From: Phycisphaerales bacterium
GTDB lineage: Bacteria; Planctomycetota; Phycisphaerae; Tepidisphaerales; Tepidisphaeraceae
Assembly (NCBI GenBank): GCA_028288905.1
Contig: JAQGHJ010000144.1
Location: 1 to 5,938, forward strand
Reading direction: 5' to 3'
DNA: 5,938 bases
Below, one piece after another: positions 1 through 5,309 of the stretch (position 1 is the stretch's first letter; each line of letters starts with the position of its first letter). Under the pieces are notes generated by a model. It saw nothing but the letters and a program-made list of their open reading frames with translations. It was not told the origin of the DNA and ran no database searches. The translations under genes were made by a program, and so were the position numbers.

Positions 1-16
1 GCGCAGCTCGCCGGTG

Positions 17-1612
17 ATGTCGAGCGCCGAGACCCTCGAGGCGGAGGCGGCGGTGCCCGTCGCCGCCGCCCCGGTCCTGAAGCCGGAGCGGGACAACCGG
101 CTCGACTTCTGGCGCGGGTTCTGCCTGATCGACATGCTGCTCGTCCACCTCGTCCACCAGGGCATGAGCCTGGGGAAGACGCTGGACGTGTGGGTGGGCG
201 AGTACACCCGCTTCGCCGCCGGCGGGTTCGTGTTCATCGCCGGGATGTCGATCGGGCGGATCTTCCTGCCCCGCGTCCGCGACCCGGCCAAGCGGTGGAA
301 GACGTACCAGGCACTGTGGCGGCGGGCGGGGGTGATCCTGCTCGTCCACTACGTGGCCGAGATCGGGTACCTCGTCATGTACCCGCTGTTCGCGACGATG
401 GCGGTGCCTAACCTGCGCGGGCAGATCTGGGCCATCCTGACGATGCGGTCGGGGTACGACCTGCTACCGTTTTACGTCGTCGTGGTCGCCCTCGCGCCGG
501 GCATGCTGGAAGTGGTCCGCCGGGGTTACGGGTGGGCGCTGGGGCTGACGAGCGTGCTGCTGTTCACGTGGGGCCAGTGGGACAACCCGTGGTCGGTCGC
601 GCTGCCGAACCAACAGGCGTTCCTGCCGATCCTGTGGCAGTCGATCTTCGTGGCCGGGCTGCTCGGCGGGGCGGTGATGCCCGCGTACGACCGGCTGTCC
701 CGGCAGTTGAAGGTCGGGCTCGCCGTCGCGGCCGCACTGGCCCACGTCGTCCTGTTCATCGCCTGCTACGGGCCGGACTTCGGGCTCCGGCTTTGGTTGC
801 CGATGGCATTCTCGAAGGTCCCGCTCACCACGGGCGAGGCGCTGCGGTACCTGACGCTCACGCTCGCGATCCTGTTCGCGACAGACCTCGTCTGGCGGCC
901 GGTGCTGGACGGCAACCCGCTCACCCGCTTCGCCGAGCGGCTCGGCCGCAACAGCCTCGCCGTGTTCGTGTTCCACGTATGGGTTGTCCAGCTGATGGTG
1001 CGGGCGGCGAACGGGTTTGAAGTTGGCTTCTCGGGCCGGCTGGTGCTGTCGGCGGCGGGGCTGACCGCACTGTGGGTGTTCGCCGGGCTGGTCGAGGCGG
1101 GCAACCCGAAGAAGACGGGCCGGGACAAATCGGCGAAGGCGAAACCCGGCGGCCGCGTCCCGGTTGGCGGCGTGCTGACTTCCGCGGACAGGCCGGCAGC
1201 GGCGGCCCGTTGGCCGGGCGGTCGGGGGCTGTTGGCCTACCGGGTCGGCGGCATGGCGAGCCTCACGGTCGCGACCCTCGTGGCCGTCCTCGTGTCGCAC
1301 GTCGAACAGCGGAAATTTGGGAGGAAATGGGTCGCCGGGCGGCACCGCCCGCCGGTCGCCCAGCGGCCGTTCGAGACGACGCTCGGCGGCCACACCTTTA
1401 TCCGCGCCCCGTGGGACGGCGGCCCGCTCCCGTCGGAGATGGGGGAGGATCTCGTCGAGGATCCCGAGGACGACACGCCCGACGACCCGGATGGCGACGG
1501 CGTGCCGGGCGTGACCACGGAACCAGCCGCCCCCGCGTTCGGCGGGTCGCCAGGCGATGCCACGAGCGACCGCGGCGGGGAACAACCGGCCGCTGCGGAA
1601 CCTGCCCAATAG
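17..1612 (+). CDS. OpgC-family membrane acyltransferase with C-terminal extension
   Basis: Residue numbers here count from the GTG at 14, so the ATG at 17 is residue 2. The protein opens with a charged/Ala-rich leader and then the OpgC-like signature RLDFWRGFCLIDMLLVH (29-45), which contains a His in the first membrane helix. About ten hydrophobic segments follow (near 32-50, 66-84, 103-125, 150-166, 172-187, 203-222, 233-252, 278-296, 311-329, 341-361). The motif LGRNSLAVFVFHVW (310-323) is typical of the family. OpgC proteins transfer succinyl groups to periplasmic glucans in proteobacteria; the substrate here is unknown and no opgG/opgH lies in the window. The family core ends near residue 361. 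A polar linker, an eleventh hydrophobic segment (about 412-428) and an acidic tail follow, making the protein roughly 150 residues longer than I expect. No Shine-Dalgarno is visible in the few bases before the start, and the frame is open to the window edge, so the true start could lie upstream. The family call is firm; the substrate is not. Confidence 0.85.
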   Translation: MSSAETLEAEAAVPVAAAPVLKPERDNRLDFWRGFCLIDMLLVHLVHQGMSLGKTLDVWVGEYTRFAAGGFVFIAGMSIGRIFLPRVRDPAKRWKTYQALWRRAGVILLVHYVAEIGYLVMYPLFATMAVPNLRGQIWAILTMRSGYDLLPFYVVVVALAPGMLEVVRRGYGWALGLTSVLLFTWGQWDNPWSVALPNQQAFLPILWQSIFVAGLLGGAVMPAYDRLSRQLKVGLAVAAALAHVVLFIACYGPDFGLRLWLPMAFSKVPLTTGEALRYLTLTLAILFATDLVWRPVLDGNPLTRFAERLGRNSLAVFVFHVWVVQLMVRAANGFEVGFSGRLVLSAAGLTALWVFAGLVEAGNPKKTGRDKSAKAKPGGRVPVGGVLTSADRPAAAARWPGGRGLLAYRVGGMASLTVATLVAVLVSHVEQRKFGRKWVAGRHRPPVAQRPFETTLGGHTFIRAPWDGGPLPSEMGEDLVEDPEDDTPDDPDGDGVPGVTTEPAAPAFGGSPGDATSDRGGEQPAAAEPAQ

Positions 1613-1659
1613 GCTGGTGCGAAAGGTGAAGGCTCGGGCAGGAGTGGGGGCGCTCGACC

Positions 1660-1679
1660 GCCGGACTGCGGCACTTTTT
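1660..1679 (+). terminator. weak terminator-like hairpin after the acyltransferase gene
   Basis: GCCG (1660-1663) pairs with CGGC (1669-1672) around a 5-nt loop, and five T residues follow at 1675-1679. It lies 48 bp after the stop codon of the plus-strand gene. The stem is only four pairs, so this is a weak candidate. Confidence 0.25.
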
Positions 1680-1791
1680 GCCGGCTCCTCCAAATATGCC
1701 GAAACGCCGACTACGAGTCCTCGGCACCCGAGAAGATCGACCGGCTCAAAGCCTGCTCGCGGAAACGGCCTTGACCGGCGGCGAACCGACT

Positions 1792-1835
1792 GGCCGTTGT
1801 GGTGCAGGCTGGAGAAAGCCGGCACCTCAACGGCC
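1792..1835. terminator. composite hairpin between convergent genes
   Basis: GGCCGTTG (1792-1799) pairs with CAACGGCC (1828-1835). After a T-T mismatch, GGTGC (1801-1805) pairs with GCACC (1822-1826). After an A-G mismatch, GGCT (1807-1810) pairs with AGCC (1817-1820) around a 6-nt loop. That gives 17 pairs in 44 nt. It sits between the plus-strand acyltransferase (ending 1612) and the minus-strand hydrolase (ending 1866), where a bidirectional transcription stop is expected. No U-tract follows on either strand, so it would be a pausing or RNA 3'-end stabilising structure rather than a classical intrinsic terminator. Confidence 0.4.
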
Positions 1836-1865
1836 GGCCGCCCTACGGCAACAGGATCGACGTTC

Positions 1866-2723
1866 TCAGTTCGTCGGCCGGCTCGGCTCCGCCTTCGCAC
1901 TGCTCGGCTTGGACGGCGGTAGTACGGCGGCGGCCGCGGCGTTCGCGGCGGTCTTCACAACCACGACGGCGGGCTTGAGGCCGATCACGCTCGTCCAGAG
2001 CTTGTACCCGTCCCGGTTCATGTGCAACATGTCCGGACCGAACAGCTCGCCCCGCGGCCGGCCGTTGGCGTCGAGCATCGGCGTGAACACGTCCGCGAAC
2101 GCCAGCCGCTGGTCCTTCAGCTTGGCGATCCAGGCGGCCGTCATCTCGTTCATCTTCCGCTGGAGCGGCAGTTGGTCCAGCCGCTTCGGGCTCGGCTTGA
2201 TCGACACGTACAGGATCTTCGTGTCCGGCAGCTTGGCGTGGACGAGCTTGGCGAACGTCTGGTAGTCGGCCAGGATCTGCTCGGGCTTGCGGCCGGCGTT
2301 CAGGTCGTTGTCGCCTTCGTAGAACACGATCGTCGAGGGGCGGGCAGGCACGACGACCCGCTCGACGTACAGGACCGCGTCGGCCGCCATCGACCCGCCG
2401 AAGCCGCGGTTCAGCACCGGGTACCCGGCGTAGTCGTCGGTGAGCGTCTTCCAGAGCCGGACGCTGCTCGACCCGTAGAACAGCACGCCGCCGGGGGCCG
2501 GGGGGGCCTTGCGGTCGGCCGCCTCGAACGCGGCGATGTCCTTCTCGAACTTGTTGGCGACGGCCTTCACGGCCGCCTTCGCCGCCGCGACCGGGGCCGC
2601 CACCGCCGCCGGGCGGGTGGCCGGGGTGGCGGCCACCGTCGCCATCTCGGCCCGCGCCGGACCGGCCGCGGCAACGGCGGCCAACAGCGTCGCGATCCCG
2701 GTCGAGCTGAGCAGGTTCTTCAT
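1866..2723 (-). CDS. exported SGNH/GDSL-type hydrolase
   Basis: The 285-residue product begins with a Sec signal peptide (MKNLLSSTG..., hydrophobic core about 8-20, likely cut after ARA at 25), followed by an Ala/Pro-rich linker to about residue 58. SGNH blocks are all present: block I FYGSSSVRLW (82-91) with Ser86 as probable nucleophile (GSSS in place of GDS); block II NRGFGGS (105-111); block III YEGDND (135-140), matching GxND with Asn139; block V DMLH (231-234) with the catalytic Asp231 and His234. Such enzymes hydrolyse acyl esters of sugars, lipids or other small molecules; the substrate cannot be told. The last 35 residues form an Ala/Pro/Lys-rich tail. The ATG at 2723 is preferred over an upstream in-frame start (2909) because it begins the signal peptide and has an AGGAG ten bases before it. 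The nearest gene on the same strand starts 204 bp away, so it probably has its own promoter. Confidence 0.9.
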   Translation of the reverse strand: MKNLLSSTGIATLLAAVAAAGPARAEMATVAATPATRPAAVAAPVAAAKAAVKAVANKFEKDIAAFEAADRKAPPAPGGVLFYGSSSVRLWKTLTDDYAGYPVLNRGFGGSMAADAVLYVERVVVPARPSTIVFYEGDNDLNAGRKPEQILADYQTFAKLVHAKLPDTKILYVSIKPSPKRLDQLPLQRKMNEMTAAWIAKLKDQRLAFADVFTPMLDANGRPRGELFGPDMLHMNRDGYKLWTSVIGLKPAVVVVKTAANAAAAAVLPPSKPSSAKAEPSRPTN

Positions 2724-2733
2724 GGTGCGGACG

Positions 2734-2738
2734 CTCCT
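2734..2738 (-). promoter_or_regulatory. ribosome binding site of the SGNH hydrolase gene
   Basis: The minus strand reads AGGAG here, ten bases before the ATG at 2723. It decides between the signal-peptide start and the longer upstream open frame. Confidence 0.6.
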
Positions 2739-2825
2739 GTAAGACCCTACGGGCGGAAAGCGAATGGCGTACCCGTGAGCGGCAACTTTACGGTCGGACG
2801 TGCGGCGGCGGTATCCAGAATTACT

Positions 2826-2851
2826 GCGGACGTCCGCGCACGTTGAACGTG
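2826..2851. promoter_or_regulatory. two adjacent palindromes upstream of the hydrolase gene
   Basis: GCGGACGTCCGC (2826-2837) is a perfect 12-bp palindrome. One base later CACGTT-G-AACGTG (2839-2851) is a perfect 6+6 inverted repeat with a single central base. They lie 103-128 bp before the hydrolase start and 77 bp beyond the stop of the gene upstream of it. The spacing and symmetry suit dimeric regulator sites. A half-site TGCGGACG recurs at 2726-2733, next to the start codon. No regulator is identified, and hairpin function in the upstream gene's 3' region is an alternative. Confidence 0.3.
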
Positions 2852-2911
2852 AGATGCCACCAAGTGATGGATTGGACCGGGGTGCAGGAGGACCGCCTGA
2901 GGAGGGCATCC

Positions 2912-2926
2912 CCCGTGCCGAACGGG
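2912..2926 (-). terminator. short hairpin directly after the repeat-protein gene
   Basis: CCCGT (2912-2916) pairs with ACGGG (2922-2926) around a 5-nt loop, starting one base after the stop codon of the minus-strand gene that ends at 2928. There is no U-tract, so termination function is weakly supported. Confidence 0.2.
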
Positions 2927-2927
2927 C

Positions 2928-4082
2928 CTACTTCTGAAACAGCGGCAGGTAGCGGTACGGCACGCACAGGGCGAGCACGGCCATGCTCGTACGGTACGCC
3001 TCGCCCGCCTCCTGCTCCTGCCCGCTGCCGACGGGCCAAGTACCCTCAGGGCCTTGGCCGCTCAGCAGCGTGTCCCGCAGGCGGGGGTAGCCGCGCTCGT
3101 AGTACTTGTCCCCGAGGTGATACAGGGCCTGGGCGACGTAGTAAACGCTGTAGTAGTAGAACCCCTCGCCCGGGTTGCCGACCGGGTTCTCCAGGAGGTA
3201 ATCGCCGCCGGCCGTCGCCTCGGGCGAGCGGTGTTCGCCGAGCATTTCCAGCGACACGATGGCCGTCCCCGTCCGGGCCGGGCCGGGCGTGCCGTGGCCC
3301 GCCTGGTAGGTGAACCCCGGGCCGCCGCGGAACGCGCACCGGCGGACGTACTCCCGACCCGCGTCCAGGCTCGCCTTGGGCACGTACGCCCCGCAGTTGG
3401 CCGCCGCCCGCAACGCCATCAACTGCCACCCGGTGACGGAGATGTCCGAGTCCGGGCTGGCCCGCTGGTACCGCCACCCGCCGGTGCTCAAGGGGTCCTT
3501 CCGGACGGCCTGGGCGTCGAGCGTCATCTTGACGGCCTTGGCCAGCGCCGCCTCGATCTTGTTCTTCCGGGCGTCGTCCACCATCCCGTACGCCTCGCCG
3601 AGCATGGCGGCCGCGATCCCGTGCTCGTACATGCTGGCGTTACCGTTGCCGGCCGACAGCATGCCGTTCGGCTGCTGCTTCGTGAGCACGTAGTCGATCG
3701 CCCGGTTGATGTTCTCCCCGTACGGCCCCTGCCCCGGGACGTGCCCGCGGGACAAAAACGCCTTGGCCGCCAGCGCCGGGACGGCCGTGCTCGCCCCCTG
3801 GCCCTGCGGCCACGACCCGTCCGGCAACTGGGCCTTGGCCATCCACGCCAGCGCCCGGTCGACGGCCGCCTCCACCTTCGGCGGCACCCGCTCGTCCGCG
3901 TCCGCCCGCGCCACGCCGCCGCCGCCCGCCGGCAACGGCAGTAGGCTCCGCGGCACCATCGGCCCGCCGCACACCACGGCGAGCACTGCGGCAATGGCCG
4001 TCCGCCGCCGTCCCGCCAGCAGGGCGAAACGTGGTGCGGCAGCGGCGGGGCGGCCGGGGGCGGGGGGAACGTCGGTGCTCAT
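2928..4082 (-). CDS. exported prenyltransferase/squalene oxidase repeat protein
   Basis: The 384-residue product has a long basic N-region ending in GRRRTAIAAVLAVVCGG (24-40), a hydrophobic core and a likely cleavage site after VARA (60), so it is probably exported. The Arg triplet is reminiscent of, but not a good match to, a Tat motif. The mature part reads as tandem alpha/alpha repeats of the squalene cyclase/prenyltransferase fold. QW-like motifs are clear at 80-91 (ending QLPDGSW) and 343-349 (QGPEGTW) and degenerate at 131-142; a Tyr-rich segment FYYYSVYYVAQALYHLG lies at 308-324. The region aligning with the DxDD acid motif of squalene-hopene cyclase reads DISVTGWQLMAL (213-224), so the proton-donating Asp is replaced by Ser215 and the next Asp by Val216; cyclase activity is unlikely. 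The length is well below the roughly 630 residues of true cyclases. The start at 4082 gives the best signal sequence but lacks a clear Shine-Dalgarno; the open frame continues to 4271. Role unknown: probably a ligand- or protein-binding toroid in the envelope. Confidence 0.85.
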   Translation of the reverse strand: MSTDVPPAPGRPAAAAPRFALLAGRRRTAIAAVLAVVCGGPMVPRSLLPLPAGGGGVARADADERVPPKVEAAVDRALAWMAKAQLPDGSWPQGQGASTAVPALAAKAFLSRGHVPGQGPYGENINRAIDYVLTKQQPNGMLSAGNGNASMYEHGIAAAMLGEAYGMVDDARKNKIEAALAKAVKMTLDAQAVRKDPLSTGGWRYQRASPDSDISVTGWQLMALRAAANCGAYVPKASLDAGREYVRRCAFRGGPGFTYQAGHGTPGPARTGTAIVSLEMLGEHRSPEATAGGDYLLENPVGNPGEGFYYYSVYYVAQALYHLGDKYYERGYPRLRDTLLSGQGPEGTWPVGSGQEQEAGEAYRTSMAVLALCVPYRYLPLFQK

Positions 4083-4410
4083 AGGTTTCTTTGGCCGCGT
4101 CGTCGCGGCTAGCGTTGTCTCATCCGGTAGCGATGCGTCGCAACCGGCCCGAGGTGCGACGGCGACAGCGGGTGGCGGAACGGCCAAACCGCGGCACACA
4201 ACCGCGAGTGATGCGACCGCGCCGCCGTCCGAACAGGCTCTTTGCCCCAGCGAGCCACGTCCACGCACCACCAGGCCCGGCCCACCTCACCCGGCCTCGC
4301 TCACTCGTCGAACGCCACCGCTCGCGGCGTCGCAGGCCAACAGGGCCCGCCCGCGCATCGAGCGAGCCCGTCCGCCCAGCCCGTAATACCGATCGGCCGT
4401 TTCAGCGTTC

Positions 4411-4427
4411 GATCGTCTTACACGATC
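4411..4427. repeat. inverted repeat GATCGT/ACGATC
   Basis: GATCGT (4411-4416) and ACGATC (4422-4427) flank a 5-nt spacer, about 330 bp before the start of the minus-strand repeat-protein gene. The area is slightly AT-richer than its surroundings. It could be an operator or simply chance. Confidence 0.2.
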
Positions 4428-4453
4428 CCGTACCGGACGCGCGGCCCGGAGGC

Positions 4454-4468
4454 TCGTCGGTCCGACGA
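4454..4468. repeat. inverted repeat TCGTCGG-T-CCGACGA
   Basis: Perfect 7+7 inverted repeat with a single central base. Too tight for an RNA hairpin, so if functional it is more likely a protein-binding site. No further support. Confidence 0.25.
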
Positions 4469-4522
4469 CCGCAGGTCGGTCGGTGAAGCAGGGTGAGGCC
4501 GGAGGACGAAAAGCATGGCGAC

Positions 4523-4560
4523 AAAAAAGCCGCACGGCGGAGGGTATTGCCGTGCGGCTT
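4523..4560 (-). terminator. strong intrinsic terminator, minus strand
   Basis: AAGCCGCACGGC (4527-4538) and GCCGTGCGGCTT (4549-4560) form a perfect 12-bp stem around a 10-nt loop. Read on the minus strand, the GC-rich stem runs straight into six T residues (complement of A at 4523-4528), the classical factor-independent terminator layout. The plus strand has no T-run after the stem, so the direction is clear. It lies upstream of the repeat-protein gene (start 4082), so it cannot end that gene; it must end a minus-strand transcript beginning at a higher coordinate, where I see no protein gene. Confidence 0.8.
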
Positions 4561-4692
4561 GGCGGAGGAGGAAACGAGGCTCGTGGGTGGGGGAGCGGAG
4601 CCGGCCGTCAAGGATTAAAGCCCTGGCGTCGCCACACCCGGTGTTCTGGTCGCGGTGGTTAATCCGCAGGTCGGGAAACCTGCAAAAGCCCA

Positions 4693-4736
4693 GGACAACG
4701 TGTCGCCTGCGGAACGCCCGCAGGCGACACTTGTCC
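4693..4736. repeat. 19-bp inverted repeat forming a long hairpin
   Basis: GTGTCGCCTGCGG (4700-4712) pairs perfectly with CCGCAGGCGACAC (4718-4730) around the 5-nt loop AACGC. The stem continues with GGACAA (4693-4698) against TTGTCC (4731-4736), leaving only C4699 bulged: 19 pairs in 44 nt. On the minus strand a short T4 (complement of 4684-4687) follows five bases after the stem, so it might also pause transcription in that direction. A stem this long is very unlikely by chance. It lies inside the putative transcript that ends at the terminator at 4523. Confidence 0.65.
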
Positions 4737-4801
4737 GGGAACCAACCGCGCTCGACTCACCCCAAAGCGAAGGCGGTGCCGCCGCCTAGAATTTTCCAAA
4801 A

Positions 4802-4832
4802 TCGCTCGTTTTACGCCGGATTCGCTCGTTTT
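4802..4832. repeat. direct repeat TCGCTCGTTTT with 20-bp period in AT-rich island
   Basis: TCGCTCGTTTT occurs at 4802-4812 and again at 4822-4832, exactly 20 bp apart, about two helical turns. It sits in the most AT-rich stretch of the window (about 4788-4866), which also contains ATTTT-CC-AAAAT (4792-4803). Same-face tandem sites in an AT-rich region are typical of a promoter/operator, but no good promoter hexamer pair is evident on either strand. Confidence 0.35.
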
Positions 4833-4965
4833 CCGCGTCTTGGCTTGATGTTCTATTCTACGGAGAGAGCAGCCGACACCGGTCGGGCCCGCCCTGTTTC
4901 TCGGCACAGCCCCTGGTGCCGCACGGCGGCGCGGCAACGAGGCTCTCGACCAACACTTCAACCGA

Positions 4966-4987
4966 GCGACTGCTGCGGCGCAGTCGC
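4966..4987. repeat. 8-bp stem inverted repeat
   Basis: GCGACTGC (4966-4973) and GCAGTCGC (4980-4987) form a perfect stem around a 6-nt loop. Only five bases separate it from the next hairpin, at 4993. Confidence 0.4.
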
Positions 4988-4992
4988 CCTCC

Positions 4993-5010
4993 CCGCCGGA
5001 AAGTCGGCGG
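4993..5010. repeat. 6-bp stem inverted repeat
   Basis: CCGCCG (4993-4998) and CGGCGG (5005-5010) pair around the loop GAAAGT. With 4966-4987 it makes a tandem pair of compact GC-rich hairpins in non-coding sequence. Neither is followed by a T-run on either strand. Confidence 0.35.
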
Positions 5011-5196
5011 AAACGCCTCGTGTGCGCAACCTGATCTTCGGGTGAAGGAGTGCGGCCGTTCAGTGGATGTAGCGGCCCGCTATACCCCCGGTTCCCGTGC
5101 CGCCCGACTTGGCGTTTCCCACTGATCACGTTGTCGAGGTGGGGACGACTGGAGCCCGCAAAGGGTACGGAGAAAGGGACGGGCCGGGCCCGCCGT

Positions 5197-5212
5197 CGAG
5201 GTGCCGACCTCG
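5197..5212. repeat. small hairpin upstream of the coiled-coil gene
   Basis: CGAGGT (5197-5202) and ACCTCG (5207-5212) pair around the 4-nt loop GCCG, about 100 bp before the start codon at 5310. It could fall within the 5' leader of that gene. Modest stem and no other sign of a riboswitch. Confidence 0.2.
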
Positions 5213-5299
5213 GACTTGGTCACCGCCGCACCCGGCGTAGCTCGCCCTTACCCGCCCGCCACAGGCTCGGCCGGTCGCCCGGCCCATCGCCCTCAGTTT

Positions 5300-5303
5300 G
5301 GAG
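5300..5303 (+). promoter_or_regulatory. ribosome binding site of the coiled-coil gene
   Basis: GGAG (within TTGGAG, 5298-5303) stands six bases before the ATG at 5310. It supports that start over the in-frame ATG at 5316. Confidence 0.6.
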
Positions 5304-5309
5304 AATGCC

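Larger units (their letters stand above)
4083..5309. other. 1.2-kb non-coding region rich in inverted repeats
   Basis: The open frames here have Arg/Pro-rich, low-complexity translations, no family resemblance and poor codon bias, so I call no gene. The region separates a minus-strand gene (start 4082) from a plus-strand gene (start 5310), so both promoters should lie within it; I could not identify convincing -35/-10 pairs. Between 4083 and about 4400 I see nothing notable. From 4411 to 5212 there is a series of inverted repeats, one strong minus-strand terminator and an AT-rich island (about 4788-4866); these are listed separately. CCGCAGGTCGG occurs twice (4469-4479 and 4664-4674). Confidence 0.6.

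Noticed and set aside
464..1900. 478-residue minus-strand open frame
   Set aside because: Antisense shadow of the acyltransferase gene, caused by high GC; the translation is Arg/Pro/Gly-rich and matches no family.
2022..2846. 274-residue plus-strand open frame
   Set aside because: Antisense to the SGNH hydrolase, whose catalytic blocks are intact on the other strand.
3054..3944. 296-residue plus-strand open frame
   Set aside because: Antisense to the squalene-repeat protein; Arg/Val/Gly-rich low-complexity translation.
2928..4082. Functional squalene-hopene or terpene cyclase
   Set aside because: Too short, carries an export signal, and lacks the catalytic DxDD acid.
4515..5045. Open frame on the plus strand with GGAGG (4501-4505) nine bases before its ATG
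   Set aside because: The translation is Arg/Pro/Ser-rich without domain character, codon bias is unlike the real genes, and it runs through the terminator stem and the 19-bp hairpin.
4659..5129. Minus-strand 156-residue open frame that could own the orphan terminator
   Set aside because: GTG start without a Shine-Dalgarno, Arg-rich composition, rare codons, and the hairpins at 4693-4736 and 4966-5010 fall within it.
4083..5309. tRNA, CRISPR array or insertion-sequence remnant in the non-coding region
   Set aside because: No T-loop consensus in a cloverleaf context, no regularly spaced repeat-spacer pattern beyond one repeat pair, and no transposase-like translation in any frame.
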